NCBI GenBank assembly: GCA_022592435.1
Contig: JABYQS010000058.1
Span: forward strand, 62,001-126,000
Direction: 5' to 3'
Length of the DNA stretch: 64,000 nt
DNA from: Cerioporus squamosus
Taxonomy: Eukaryota > Basidiomycota > Agaricomycetes > Polyporales > Polyporaceae
The notes under the pieces are model-generated. The model saw only the letters and a list, made by a program, of their open reading frames with translations, was not told where the DNA came from and ran no database searches. The position numbers were made by a program, and so were the translations under genes. Every line of letters begins with the position of its first letter. The first letter of the stretch is position 1. This document shows, in pieces, positions 48,304-60,300 of this stretch.

Positions 48304-49461
48304 TCACTCTCGGCCCTGCACGAAGATGGCCGGTTTGAGTGCTGAGGAGCCTCCACTGCGTTTGCGCGTGCGAGGACTTGCGCCGACAGTGACACTGACG
48401 ATGGGTGGGCCGTTTGCAGCAGATGCCCCAGCCCCGCTGGTCAGGCTCGACTTGCGCTGTCGCGAATGTGATCGACGCCTCGACGACTCCCTACGTCCTG
48501 CGGCTTGCGACCCTGACGCAACTGCTCCCCGCGCAGCTGCGACTATGCACATCGTAGATATGCATTCAGTATGGACGATCTAGTACGAAAGCACGATAAA
48601 GGGACGCACCTTCGACGACCTTGGCGTCCGCCTCTCGATGGAAGCTCTCCATCAGGGCAGTATATCGCTTGACCTGCCATGCTAGCTGGCTCGCGCGAGC
48701 CATATTCCCTGACTCAGCGCCCACTTGCGCTCCTCCTTGAACCTGCGCCGCTCCGAGTCCGCGAGGCTGGCGCGAGCACGCAACACGGCGACCTCGCGCT
48801 CCTTCGGGGTGAGCTTGCCGTCGGGATCGATCGACGAGGGCACCGAGTCGAGCGAGATGGACGGTGCGGTGCTGCAGTATGTCAGCGTGGGCGTGATGGG
48901 TCGCACCTCGCTCGAGCGTCCGTGGCGGTCATGGTCGATGCGGTCGCGGAGGGTGTCGTGCTCCCGCTCCCGTTCACGCTCTCGGTCCCGCTCGCGTTCG
49001 CGTTCGCGGTGCCGATGCGAGCGCGTCCGGTCGCGTCCAAAGGAGACAAGACGGATGCGTTTGGGCGGGGCAGGCGGTGGCTCGCGCGACACGACGACTG
49101 CTGGAGCGACTCCGACGACGGACTCGGCCCCAAGGCCAAGTCCGGGGACGCCATCCACGAACTGTGCGAGGAGGTCAGTGAACACGACGCCGAGGGCGGC
49201 GCCCAAGACGGTGCACGCTGTCTGTACTACGTCTGCGAGGCGGATGAAGTCGATGACAAGCTTCGCGGCGACGCCGACGACAACAACGATGACAGCCTGC
49301 GGAAGCTGTGTGAGGGTGTTGTGGATGAGAACGCCCTGGAAGAGGCCGTTGAGGAGGAAGTCTGGGGTGGAGGAGATGTGTGTAGGGTCGGGGACGAGGG
49401 TGTTGATGAAGACACGCGCGCCGAGGGCGAAGAGAAGAGGGAGACCAGTCGTGAGTTGCAT
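48304..49461 (-). CDS. Membrane protein of unknown function with RE/RD-rich linker, one frameshift
   Basis: The start at 49461 reads MQLTTGLPLLFALGARVFIN, then three to four hydrophobic stretches (LLNGLFQGVLIHNTL, AVIVVVVGVAAKLVIDFI, ACTVLGAALGVVFTDLLAQF). A basic linker follows, then a long charged run of alternating Arg/Glu/Asp (HRERERERDREREREREHD). A helical part (EREVAVLRARASLADSERRR, FKEERKWALSQG) is followed by a break: one base appears missing near 48693, after which the frame reads ARASQLAWQVKRYTALMESF. A final exon (to 48304) is Ser/Arg-rich. I do not recognise the family. If the missing base is a read error the gene is intact; if real, the C-terminal part is lost. A separate hydrophobic stretch upstream (49500-49600 minus, VLLVVLALVLSS) could be an unassigned exon. 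Confidence 0.55.
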
Positions 49462-49710
49462 ACAGAGTTAGGAAGGGTCATACAGACATAGAAGGGTATC
49501 CGCTGCAGGCGACAGCCCCCGAGGACAGCACGAGGGCGAGCACGACAAGGAGTACGACGAGGAAGACGTAAAGCCCGACGGCGCCCAAGTTCAACTCACA
49601 ATACGCGCGGGTTGCACGTGGGAAAATCCGCGCCTATGTCGCCCGCAGGCCATGCATTACACAAACAAGAGCAGTAGCGTACAGCAGCAGTATATGATAC
49701 AAATGTCCCC

Positions 49711-51662
49711 TCAGAGTTCCTTGTCGACGTAGTTCGCCATCGGGTCGTCTGATATCCGTCGGTTCATCCGGTATGCCTCTGTAATCTCGGGTCAGGGATG
49801 CCCACAACACATGAGAACAAATGAACGCACCGAGCTCTTCCTCGGACACTTCGTAGCTCTGTCCGAGTCCGCTCTTCTTCTTCTTGCCGAAGGGCTGATC
49901 GTCGTCGTCGCTCCTCCCTTTTCGTTTGCGCTCCTCGTTGAGGGCTTGCGCAAGCCTGTCTTTGTCCAGCGAGACCTCGCCCTCACCCAATCTCTTCTTC
50001 GAGAAGAGCTCTTCCGCCTTCTTCTTGCGCTCCTCCACGCTGTCCGAAGGTACGGGGGGCGGAGGCATTGTTGATGACGGCTCCGACGACTCAAGGAGAT
50101 TCTTCGCACTCGACGCCTGAACAGCCTTGATACCGGCCTCGCCCGTACAGTACGACATGTGCACGCTTGAGTGACAGCATGCGTAGCCCCACGTACCAGA
50201 TGCGGGATCGTACCACGAGCCCCATATGGCCGTGTGGTTGTTCACGTATACTGCAAACCTCGTCAGCAAGGCGTCGCCGCATGACGCAAAGTGCACATAC
50301 CATCTTCGGGGTACTTTGACCTCGTCTTCGCCCGTTCCTTGCCCTTTACAACCTGACCCGTGCGCGAGTACTCCACATATTCCTCCGTCTGACCTTGCAA
50401 CAGCTCTTTCGGCGCCTTCTCGAGGTACTCCTCTCCGCCGTACTTCGCAAGGATGGAGACCTTCGTCGTGTCCTTGAGCTCTGCTTTCTTCTGTATGTAC
50501 TTGTGGTGCAGCAGTTCTCCCTGCGTGGGATTCGCATTCATGTGGACGTCGTTCCCCCGCGCAGCGGCATTCCAAGCGAAGAGCTGGAGCTTCTGCACCT
50601 CTGGCGCATCTCCGGAGTAGCGCAGGAAGTTGTCACCCGCGAACATTGCCTGCACGGGTGTAAGAGGGTGCAAGGCTGCGTGCCAATGAACGACGTACCT
50701 CTTCTGGTGGTATATTTTTGAGCGGGTTGTCGCGCATGGACCGAGTCTTTGGATCGTAGTATGCACTCGACGGGTCCAGGTTGATGAGGTACTTCGCCGT
50801 GTCCTCACGGATACGCAGATTCCGCACCGTTATCCGCGTCTTCGTGTCCAACTTCTGTCCCACCGCGTCCGCAGATTCCGCATACTTGTCCTGATCCTCG
50901 TCCTCGTCCTCGCTGCTCCCAAAGTCATCGTCCTTCCCCTCTCCTTTCTCCTTCCCCGCCTTGGCGACCTTCCGCACCGCCGCAAGGTCCGTCGTCGTCC
51001 GCTTATCAATCTCCTCTTCCCGCAGCTTCTGCCGTGCCGCCTCCAGCGCCGCGTACTCCTCGTACACCCGCTTGTGCTCCGCAGGGTCGTATCCGTTCCA
51101 CCTGTCGCGCTTGGCGTCGTACCCAGCCGCAACGTCCTGGATGACTTCGTCGGGCGCGATGTCCCTATTCGTGTACTTTGCGCCCTTCTTCCGCGGCCGC
51201 TCGAGACAGTCCTGCTTCTTGTGTGTCATCGCCCCGCAGTTCTCGCATGCACCTTTCCTGTACTTCTTCGCTGCCGGCCCCGCTTTCGCTCCCCGGTCGT
51301 ACCAGTTGTCGAGCTTGTCTGCGGAGCGATCGTAATCTGGGATACGCTGATGGCTGAGGGAGGGCGCGCCGGTGTCGAGGTACCATGGTGCTTGCGCGAT
51401 GTATTCTGGGAACGATGGGGTATGAGGAAGGGGAGAATATGGTAAGAGCTAGTAATATGCTCACGAGGAATGTGCGGGTTGATAGCCTTGCCCTCCTCAT
51501 CGACAGCTGCAGGTGCAGTACCGGCTTTACGAGCTGCGTCGAGGTCCTTCTGCCGCCTGAACTCTTCCCGGGAAAGCTTTCCTGTGGCTACGGAATGGTC
51601 AATCCTAACGCTGATGGCGACATGAAAGTGGTGTAGATAGACGCACCTGAAGCGGAGGCCAT
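49711..51662 (-). CDS. SLU7: Pre-mRNA splicing factor SLU7
   Basis: Second-step splicing factor involved in 3' splice-site choice, nuclear. The first exon (51662, MASASG) joins [18 protein letters not shown]. Then come [39 protein letters not shown], the CCHC zinc knuckle [20 protein letters not shown], and [55 protein letters not shown]. The middle continues with [20 protein letters not shown] and [16 protein letters not shown]. The C-terminus shows [34 protein letters not shown] and, in a last short exon, [20 protein letters not shown]. All the SLU7 blocks are present in order, so the gene looks complete. Confidence 0.95.
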
Positions 51663-52103
51663 CGTGCTAGCAGTGTGTGGCCCAGGCGAAGGTACGAGGA
51701 GGGAGGTGGTGGTGCAGACTAAGGCCGGTAGACGCCACCATGTTACTCATAACTAGCGCCCTCATATCTCATTCAAGATTAGCGATCTTACATACTTGCT
51801 TAGTAAGTAGAATACTTGACTTGCTACTACTATGTAATAGTATCGGACGCACTCGAGGACACTTTGATACGAGCATATACATTGGACAATACTTAGTTCC
51901 CCCTGGAGCCTGAGGCGAACGGAAATGCATTCAGAAGCGTCAATCTAGAGGTCAACAAAGAACGATCGGAGTAGGAATCATGTGCAAGTGTCGCGCTCGC
52001 CGGTCCAGCGGCGTACTAATAGTGAACTTGAGCTCTCTGGTGCAGCTTCTCACCGCCGTATATCACACAGATGCGTCTGATCAGCGCGAGAACGGTCAGA
52101 TCA
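51663..52103. other. Spacer between SLU7 and the next minus-strand gene
   Basis: SLU7 promoter side. Somewhat AT-richer at 51740-51900. No gene seen. Confidence 0.4.
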
Positions 52104-52677
52104 TCAGGCTCGCTGGTCGTGAACATGCCATGGTTGCGCACCGGTTCGACGGAGAGATGGAGAGCGAATGGTAATCCGGTTCAGCCTGTCCTCCATCCGC
52201 TGGAGATCCCGGAGCAGCTTGCCCTGCGCCTGCAATACCTTGCCTTGCGCCTCCGAGATCTTGCTCACAGCACAGGGTCTCGGTCCCTCCTTATTTGTCC
52301 TCTCGAGCTCGATGAGATCGTCTGTGACTAATACCGAATATTCCGTCACGTCCCTGGCAAGAGCAGCGACACAGCGAGGATCAAATTGCGCTGGAGCAGA
52401 AGTGCAGTAAGATTATGGCGTATGTGCGACAGCGTCCAGGACCGCCGAGTCGACGAACCATCTCGCTCGCAACGTCATCATGGGTTCTCTGCCTGTCGAA
52501 TAGCCGAGCTCTGACACACTCGAACGCTGAGGGATATAGCCAGAGGACGACGAGAATTGCGGTGTAAAACGCAGCCGGAGACGAGTCGAAGAGATACCCC
52601 GGTACGCGGAGCGAGAGGTGCCAGAAGTGGGAAGCACGCTCATACAACTTAGAGAGGACGAGCGAAAGCAGAGACAT
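52104..52677 (-). CDS. Small protein with one membrane segment and coiled-coil-like C-terminus
   Basis: Not recognised. The start at 52677 gives MSLLSLVLSKLYERASHF, then a hydrophobic segment (FYTAILVVLWLYPSAFEC). An intron with donor near 52456 and acceptor near 52396 joins VASEMVRRLG to AQFDPRCVAALARDVTEY in phase. The C-terminus is helical and charged (SEAQGKVLQAQGKLLRDL, QRMEDRLNRI), with heptad-like Leu/Ile spacing. The stop is at 52104. It lies between SLU7 and ERO1 on the same strand with no sign of a shared function. Confidence 0.5.
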
Positions 52678-53090
52678 GGTGGCAGCCGACGGGAAAGGAC
52701 TGGCGTGCGGGTACGGACCATTGGGATGGTTTATGTATTTGCTCAGCGGGACTCTGCAAAGGGTTTGTCGATCGGTGACAGCAGATGTGAAGTGTACTCG
52801 ACCGTACTCACCTGCCACCAGTCCGGGCCACACCGATCGCGATCCTTTGCTCTGTTCCACTTCTGTCCTGCGTCTGCAACTTCACAAGTGTCCAGCTGCT
52901 GCTCTCGTACTGCTGCATGCGCAACATGTACTTACTGCAGCTTCTGGGATCATCGAATAGTATACAGCAAAACCGAGCAGCGCCGCACACCAACGTGAGG
53001 GAATGGCCAGGTCCACAGATGACAATGTCGCATTATACCTATACAATTGCTATGCATCAATAAATACGTCCGATTCTCACCACGAACAGA
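52678..53090. other. Spacer between small membrane protein and ERO1
   Basis: Promoter side of the 52.1-kb gene and 3' flank of ERO1. No gene seen. Confidence 0.4.
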
Positions 53091-55104
53091 CTACAGCTCG
53101 CTCTTCGGGATCTGGTCCTTCCCAGACAACGTGAAGATACTCGTCGCTACGCTCAAGACTTCCGACACGCCATCCACAAGCCCACGCAGGCACCCGAGCG
53201 TACCGTCACGACACGCGCGGAACCAACATGCAACCTTGTCGAGCACCTCTGCGAGGAACTGTCCTGAGGTGCCGGATGCACCGGCTGCGGGTGAGCGGCG
53301 GGCCTGCGGAGAATATCGAGTTAGTCGAGTTGAGTCGATGTGATATAGGACGGGAAAGTCATTGTACCTTGGCTGCACCTTCGGTCTCAGAAAGAATCCG
53401 CTCGTCTTCGACTCCCTTTTCGGCCCACATACGACGGAAGTCCTGGACCATATGCAGAGACTCGACGAGACGGTGAAGAGTGTTAATCAGCGCAACGACC
53501 TCGGAGCGCTGCAGAAGGTTCGAGTTCGACTTCGGGCTGACGTGACATCGCGTCTCAGCAATCGGCATCGACAATCGTCAGCAGGCAGGTGAACACTCAC
53601 TCAAGAGCCTTCTCGTCCAGCTCGAACAGGACCTTGAGCGCAGTTGCGATGCCGGTGGTCTGCACCTTACCCCAAAGCCTGCACTTGTCGCAGCCGACGC
53701 AGTCCATGATGCGTGTGACGTTCCGGAAGTGCTCCTTGAACTCTGCCTTGAGCACGTTGGCGTTCTCCCCGCGGAAGAGGACCGACTCGTCGAAGCGGCC
53801 GACCGTGCGCGCGACGTCGATAACCTTCGTCAGCCGAGCGTAAGTCTCGGCGTCGTCTTCGTGCGACCCTGTGGCGCAGTAGTCGTATGCAGAGAGGTAG
53901 GGCTCCAGACGGGCTACTGCGCGCAAGAGGAGGACGGCGTCAAAGTAGATGTACTCCAGCCGTTCGGGGTAAGCGGCGACGCGGGAGATGAAGCATTGGA
54001 GGTTCGGGCCCTATGCAACACACTGAGTAAGGACGGCGTGGAAACTGGGCAGATGAATTCAGGACGTACCCATGTACCCGTCGTCTGGTTCATGGTGTCA
54101 TGACAAATGTGGGTTGAGATGCTCGCGTGCAGGCCGGAGACGATCTTGTAGTAAACCCTCCGCTCGAGACACTCCTTGCCATCTTCGCCGTCTGCTGTGA
54201 GAGCACCAGTCATGCTGTCGGGAAGACTGACCAACCCGGGGTTTCGTGAGTTGGAGGACAGGAGGTTGAGCTCAGACAGGCCAAAGCAGTTCTCCTCATA
54301 GATCGCCTTCCACACCCGCCGCGCCGAGTCGCCGGCGTAGCCGGTGAACCGTTCGGGGTTCAGTGTGAGGTCGACATAGTCGCCTTCGGTGAGGTCGTCG
54401 AGGAAGCAGTAGTCGGAGTCGCGGTAGTAGCATCCCGGAAGCGCTGTCCGCTGCGAAGCGAGAAACGGGGTGTTGGGCGAAAGCGCACATGTGCGGAGAG
54501 AGTGGGCAACATACCTGGTCGCCTTCGGGCATCTCAATCTTACTCAGCGCAGCCGCCCTCCACTTCTCCGGGATCTCGCTCTGAGAGGGAGCTGAGGATG
54601 TGGTTACGAGTTAGAGTATAAGGGACACACCTCATCGACCGTAGTGATACCACACTCCCTATTCATGCAGAAGCCATTCTCTTGCCAGAAGGGACATTCC
54701 CGATACAAGTCAATCTGGTGCGCAGGTGAGCATTGCAGCGGGAGTAACTGGGGAACGATTACACGCACGCGGAAGTACTTAAAGAACGGTGTCTCGACTA
54801 ACGAATGTAGGTCATTATAGAGATCGTCTGTGACACTTTCTACAGTCTCGAAGTCGCATTGGGTCGTCTCAATCGGACCTGTGGGCTACAGGAAGGTTAG
54901 GATAAGGACGAGACAGTGCTTCGGGGGACGCACGAATTGTTTGCAAGCAGGCTCCTTTGCAGGCTCGTGTTCTAGGACTGACTTGACCTGTCCAGTCCGT
55001 CCGGGGGCGTTTCCGAGAAGCGAGGACTGCGCCTCAGAAGCGTATGTAGCGAGGGGGTCGGCGAGGAAAGCAAAGAGTAGCGCGTAGAAATGACGCGAAA
55101 GCAT
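53091..55104 (-). CDS. ERO1: Endoplasmic reticulum oxidoreductin ERO1
   Basis: FAD-dependent sulfhydryl oxidase that reoxidises protein disulfide isomerase in the ER lumen. The start at 55104 gives a signal peptide (MLSRHFYALLFAFLADPLAT). Recognised blocks, on successive exons: QCDFETVESVTDDLYNDLHS, ETPFFKYFR, CPFWQENGFCMNRECGI (the CMNREC pair matches the shuttle C-x4-C), GCYYRDSDYCFLDDL, YVDLTLNPERFTGYAGDSA, RRVWKAIYEENCF, GLHASISTHICHDTMNQTTG, and the active-site C-x-x-C-x-x-C in RIMDCVGCDKCRLWGK (near 53680-53708). A further exon reads RSEVVALINTLHRLVESLH. The C-terminus (about 95 residues, Ala/Gly/Ser-rich, then LDKVACWFRACRD) ends KDQIPKSEL and may mediate membrane association. At least seven introns. 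Confidence 0.94.
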
Positions 55105-56163
55105 GTGGCTGATCTTCCGGGGGTGGCGGCGTCCAAGTCTTCTGTGCTGTTGTCACGCTTCCGGTGGTGCCGACAAGAGAAGTTAGCGCAGGCGTCGGTG
55201 TGCCCGCAGGACTAGGAGTTTGACTTATGAGCAAGATGAGGGTGGGAGGAAGAGAGGCGGGTTGTGTCAGACGCAGCCCGGGGAATCCGAGTCCATACGA
55301 GCCACGTCGGCGCGAGAATACAGCGCTTGCGCTTTCTCTTCCGCGTCCACGACCATCTCAGCCTGGTCTATCGCCGACCCAGTCTGTTCTAGGCGGTTCG
55401 CTCGACCTCTCTCGCCCCCGGTTGCCCTCGCGCTGTCTTGCCATTCTACGGTCGAGCTCGGCGTTGGCCATGGTGATGCCGTCTGGCGTTGACAGCACAG
55501 TACACTGCCTTCGTCGGAACCCTGATGTGAAGTCGCACTCTCTTGCCCTCCGTTTGCCCTCCGCAGAGTAGTGGACATCAAGTACGCCTCAACGAAGGCG
55601 GACCAGAAGTTCTCTGTGTGTTTGTGGCCATGCAGAAAACATCTAGGTGCGCAAACATGGAGCTCGATGCTAGGACATCACGACATGAAGAAAGGGTCCA
55701 AGGCGACTTGGTCGCACGTACGCGCAGATGCGCTTGAAACAAATTGGAACTCATTCCCTGTAGCATTCAAGTGTGCTTGTTGGACCCTGCGAGCTACACC
55801 TCTCCTATAGGCAGAGACGGGCCAAGGTGAGTATTGGGACTCTGTGCGAGCGTTCTCGCCGACCACAATGTGGTGAAACCCGACATCCTCACCTTCGGCA
55901 GTATCAGTACTTCCTATACTACTGCTTCTTCCCGGGCTTGCGCTTCAATTTTCATTAGCGCTGATAGGACGGAGGCCCACGGAGACCCGTCTTTGCAGCC
56001 ACCGTCCAATCACCTTCGGCTACGGACAACACCATGAGGTGCATTCGGATGCCTCTGTAAGTGAGGTCAGCTATGGCAATAGGTTCGATCGCAGTCATAG
56101 GAGCTAGTATGGCGAACGAGTCATTGGCAATCTGCCGCGCGCTGCGGGAGGAAGTATATCTGG
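55105..56163. other. Divergent intergenic region ERO1 / acetyltransferase
   Basis: Contains a 104-codon minus-strand frame (55267-55581) with polar, low-complexity composition that I cannot support as a gene. The rest should hold the two divergent promoters. Confidence 0.4.
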
Positions 56164-57003
56164 ATGCTCAACGACTTTGACGCAAACTCAACTTCCAGAC
56201 CTCCCTCGGACTGGTCCAGTATGTCGTTTGTCAATATGTTCACCTCGCCGCCGCCGGAACCCACACTCGCAACCTCTGAAATATACGGCCCGACTCCTTA
56301 CGATATCAACTTCGCGTACCCCCTCTACGAGGAGACGTTGAGGACCGATCGCCTCAAGCTCGCACCCTTCGTCCCGTCCGTCCACGCAGAGACGTACTGG
56401 CAACACGTTAAGGATCGTCCAGAGCTCTTCCAGTACTACCCCGTCCTTTACTCAACCCTCCCGGGTTTCCTCACATGGCTCGAGCTTAAAGTGCGCCGAA
56501 ACCCATATTTGCTCGCTCTCGCCATGATCGACAGGACACGCCCCGACCCGGAGCATCCTGAGTGGGGCGGCAGCCTCGCAGGCATTGTCAACATCTGCAG
56601 CACCGTCCCGCAGAACCTGACGACGGAAATCGGATACATCGTCGTCTTCCCCGAGTTTCAGCACACGCACGTCGCGAAGGAGATGGTCGCGCTGTCGCAG
56701 CGCTACATCCTCCAGCTCCCGACGCAGTCGCCCCCGGGCATCGGCTTCCGCCGTCTGCAGTGGTGCGCACATCCCGGGAACGCGCCCTCTATCGGGCTAG
56801 CGAAGCGGATGTGGTTCAAGCCGGAGGGCACGTTGCGGTACATGTGGGGTCTACCAAAGGAGCTGAGCCACATGGGAGCCAAGGGGCGGGAGGGGGACCA
56901 GTTCTCGGGGCAGGGGGCGAGACATACTGCGGTATTGTCGGTGTGCTGGGACGATTGGGAGGAGGAGGTCAGGGCGAAGAACGAGGCGTTGTTGACCAAG
57001 TAA
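56164..57003 (+). CDS. GNAT-family N-acetyltransferase (RimJ/RimL-like)
   Basis: Single-exon gene, 279 residues from 56164; an in-frame Met at 56221 could also serve. The family is suggested by ETLRTDRLKLAPFVPSVHAE (the strand typical of Acetyltransf_3 proteins), GGSLAGIVNICSTVPQN, TTEIGYIVVFPEFQHTHVAK (GNAT motif A region) and RLQWCAHPGNAPSIGLAKRM (the neutral-residue acetyl-CoA pocket with NxxS). After the fold comes a tail with GMWG-like WGLPKELSHMG and an acidic C-terminus (WDDWEEEVRAKNEALLTK). The substrate is unknown; members act on protein N-termini or small amines. It lies 353 bp upstream of the KH-protein gene on the same strand. Confidence 0.8.
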   Translation: MLNDFDANSTSRPPSDWSSMSFVNMFTSPPPEPTLATSEIYGPTPYDINFAYPLYEETLRTDRLKLAPFVPSVHAETYWQHVKDRPELFQYYPVLYSTLPGFLTWLELKVRRNPYLLALAMIDRTRPDPEHPEWGGSLAGIVNICSTVPQNLTTEIGYIVVFPEFQHTHVAKEMVALSQRYILQLPTQSPPGIGFRRLQWCAHPGNAPSIGLAKRMWFKPEGTLRYMWGLPKELSHMGAKGREGDQFSGQGARHTAVLSVCWDDWEEEVRAKNEALLTK

Positions 57004-57355
57004 ACTTTTTGTGCATGTCCGTAAGTATCTACCAAACGCTTATGGTCTTCGTTGCGATTATCCACACGGCACCGAGCATGGGAATCTATGGGAATGTGGT
57101 CTGGACTATGGACTTGCGCTTGATTGAACGGTACCCCGGATTGCGGACTAATGAGGCAAGAGAATCTCACGACCCAAGAGGCGCTGGCGAGAAGTACTAC
57201 GAGGATTGCCCACGTATATTCGCTACACACATCTTGCTTTCGACCTTCATCTCCTTTATCTAATTCGCGGCAGTCTTGGCTTGTGCTAGATTGTCGCTTG
57301 GATTCCCCCGTCTAAGGCATCGCGCTTCCCGGACACCCGTGCACTAACCCCCACC
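57004..57355. other. Spacer and promoter of the multi-KH gene
   Basis: Short intergenic region between two co-directional genes. CT-rich in the last 60 bases. No ORF. Confidence 0.45.
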
Positions 57356-60300
57356 ATGGCTCTCTCCGCTGCTGACCTCCAGGTAAGGCGTTTGCCATAT
57401 CTCGCGGCGACGACGTGGCTCACACCGACCGGAACAGAGGAGGCACGAACTCGAAGGCGCTCCAGACCCGTTCCCCAGCTTGGTCGAGGATAGCCCAGTC
57501 AAGCCCCGTGCTGTCGCCGCTAACGGTACTGTCGACACCGAGTCCCAGGAAGCGTTCCCGTCCCTGGCTCCCGCACCCCAGGCAAACAAGCCGGCCACCT
57601 CCGCGTGGGGTGCTGGTGCTGGTCCCCGTATCAAGCCTGCCGCCTCGAAGCAGCCGGTTGTCTCGGACACGTTGACTCTCTCGTCCATCGACCTGTCCTC
57701 CGCTGGCAAGGATGGCAAGCCCACGACTCTCGGCGAAATTGCGAAACAGGTCATGTCCCAGTACAAGGTCAAGCTGGATGCGTCTACGAACCAGAAGGCG
57801 CGCCAGACTACGTTCTACCTCAAGGCCGACTCGAAGAAGGAGCTGGACAAGGCGAAGAAGAGCTTGCTCGCACTCCTGAGCCCCGTGGTACGTTCGCATC
57901 CAGACTGCACCATTCAATCGGTCTTGCATTAGCCCACATTGCGTGCTGGTGTGGCGGGAAACGTGTTGAATGTGAAGGTGGTGTTACAATTCTTGCTGTC
58001 ATCAGCACGCGCTGGAGAGAAGCACCGGCTAGCGTCGAGACCGATTGAACCGTGTCCCTCACGCCCCCACAGCGAACGTAACCAACTCGCGCTTTAGGTC
58101 ACTTTGACTTTGAACGCTCCCGCTTCGATCATCCCCACCATCATCGGTCCCAAGGGTGTTACCTTGAAGCAGATCCGCGACCAGACCAACGTCAAAATCG
58201 ACATCCCTCGCCGCGACACGCTCGCACCGGCCAACGGACATACTAACGGCGCCTCCCACGAGCCTTCGCGCACCACTACTCCTCTTCCGGGCAGCTCAGT
58301 CGGTGAGGACGAAGAGGAGGAGCCCACGGTCCCCGTTACTATCACCGGTGCTCAGCCCCTCGCGCTCGAGGCGCAGGCCCTGCTCAACGAGATTATCGCG
58401 ACCAAGCGTTCCCGTACCACCCAGCGTGTGCGCGACATCCCGGAGCACATCCTTCCGTTTATCCTTCCGCGCCGCGCGACCTTCGAGGCGGCTGCTGAGG
58501 GCGGGGACGTTAACCTCTCGTTGAACGCGGCAGCACGCGAAATCACCGTCTTTGGCGATCGCGAGGCTGTCACCCGCGTTATCGACTCCATCAAGTCCGC
58601 GATTGACTACTTCACGGCCGAGACGATCTCACTCAAGCTCTCGCTCCCTAAGCGCCAGCACCGTCTGCTCACCGGCAAGAACGCGGAAGATGTCATGGCC
58701 AAGGCTCGCTGCGCCGTTATCCTGCCCAAGCCTGAGGATGCGAGCGAAGAGATCATCCTCTGGGGCAAGGCAGCGGATGTCGGCCTCGGTGTCCAGGCCG
58801 TGATGGAGAAGGCCAACTCGGCGTACATCCACGAGTTCCCTCTCCCTGGTCCACTCCCCGTCTCCCGGCAGCTCCTGACTTACATGGTGCGCGTGAACTA
58901 CCCCAAGACGCTTGCCACGGACAACCCTGGCGTGCAGGTCTTCACGCCCTCTCTCTCCGGTCTGGATCGAGTTACGACTATCAAGTTGGACATCGTCGGC
59001 GAGAAGTCCAAGGTTGATGCTGCAGTCAGCCAGACTTCCGCCTTGATCGGTAAGCTCTACGGCGCGACCAAGGACGTCCAGATCGACTGGCTCCTTCACC
59101 GCATCATCAACTCGCACAAGAACGCGAAGAAGTGAGTGTCCTTTCCATATGGATTCTAGCTATGCGTCTGACCCTCTGGATAGGATCAAGGGCTTCCATG
59201 AGTCGCTCAATGTCTTGGTCTTCTTCCCGCCCGAGTCCGCTGAGCAGTCTTCTGTCCTCTTGGTGTACGACCCCACTTCGTCCAACGCTTCTCTCTCTCC
59301 CGTCGAAAAGAAGCAGAACCTCGAAGATGTTGAGAAGGAGCTGTTGAAGATGGCGCGCGACGCTGCAGACGTCAAGACCGAGGTCATCGAGGTCGAGAAG
59401 AAGTGGCACGACGCCGTTGTTGGTCGTGGCGGCACCACTCTCAACGCTATCATCGGCGAGGACAAGACGCTTTCGATTAAGGTCGGTGCCGAGGCTGGTC
59501 AGGCTACTGAGGACTTCATCCTCGTCCGTGGCATCAGCGCCGACGTCAACCGCGCTGTGGCGGAGATCCGCAAGATCGTCGAGGATGCCAAGAACGACGA
59601 GATTGTGTCTAGTTACTCCGTCGAGTTCGACATCGACCGTGAGTACGTCGGCCGTATCGTAGGGTCGGGTGGGTCTGGTGTCAACAAGCTCCGCGACCTG
59701 CTCGGTGTCAAGATCGACTTTTCCGACGAGGGCGAAGAGAAGGAGAAGGAGGGAAGCAAGAAGAAGAAGGGCACTCACTCCAAGTCCAAGGTTAAGATCG
59801 TCGGTCGCAAGGAGAACGTCGAGGAGGCCAAGCGTCGCATCCAGGCTCAGGCTGACCGTCTTGCGGACGAGACCTCTGAGGTCCTGAAGATCCCTCACCA
59901 GTACCACTCGTCGCTCATTGGCCAGAGCGGCAAGTATGTCATCCGTCTCGAGGACAAGTATGCTGTCAAGATTACGTTCCCGCGCGAGTCGTCCGGAGAC
60001 GGCGAGGGCAGGACACGCGAGCCCCTCAAGGCCGACGAGGTCCTTGTCAAGGGTGGCCGCAAGGGTGTCGCCGGTGCCAGGCAGGAACTGCTCGATGTAA
60101 GAGAACTCTACTTGCTCTATCACCCTCGCGGATGAACTGATCGTACCTTCCTTGCAGGCCGTCGAGTTCGAGAAGGAGTCGAACAACGTTGTGAAGTTCA
60201 CTGTTCCCACTCGCTCGGTTGCGCGTATTCTCGGGAAGGCTGGTTCGACCATTAATGACATCAAGGACACCATCGGCGTGCAGATCGACGTCGATAAGGC

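Noticed and set aside
55267..55581. 104-codon minus-strand frame upstream of ERO1
   Set aside because: Polar low-complexity composition, no family match and no splice link to ERO1; could be leader sequence.
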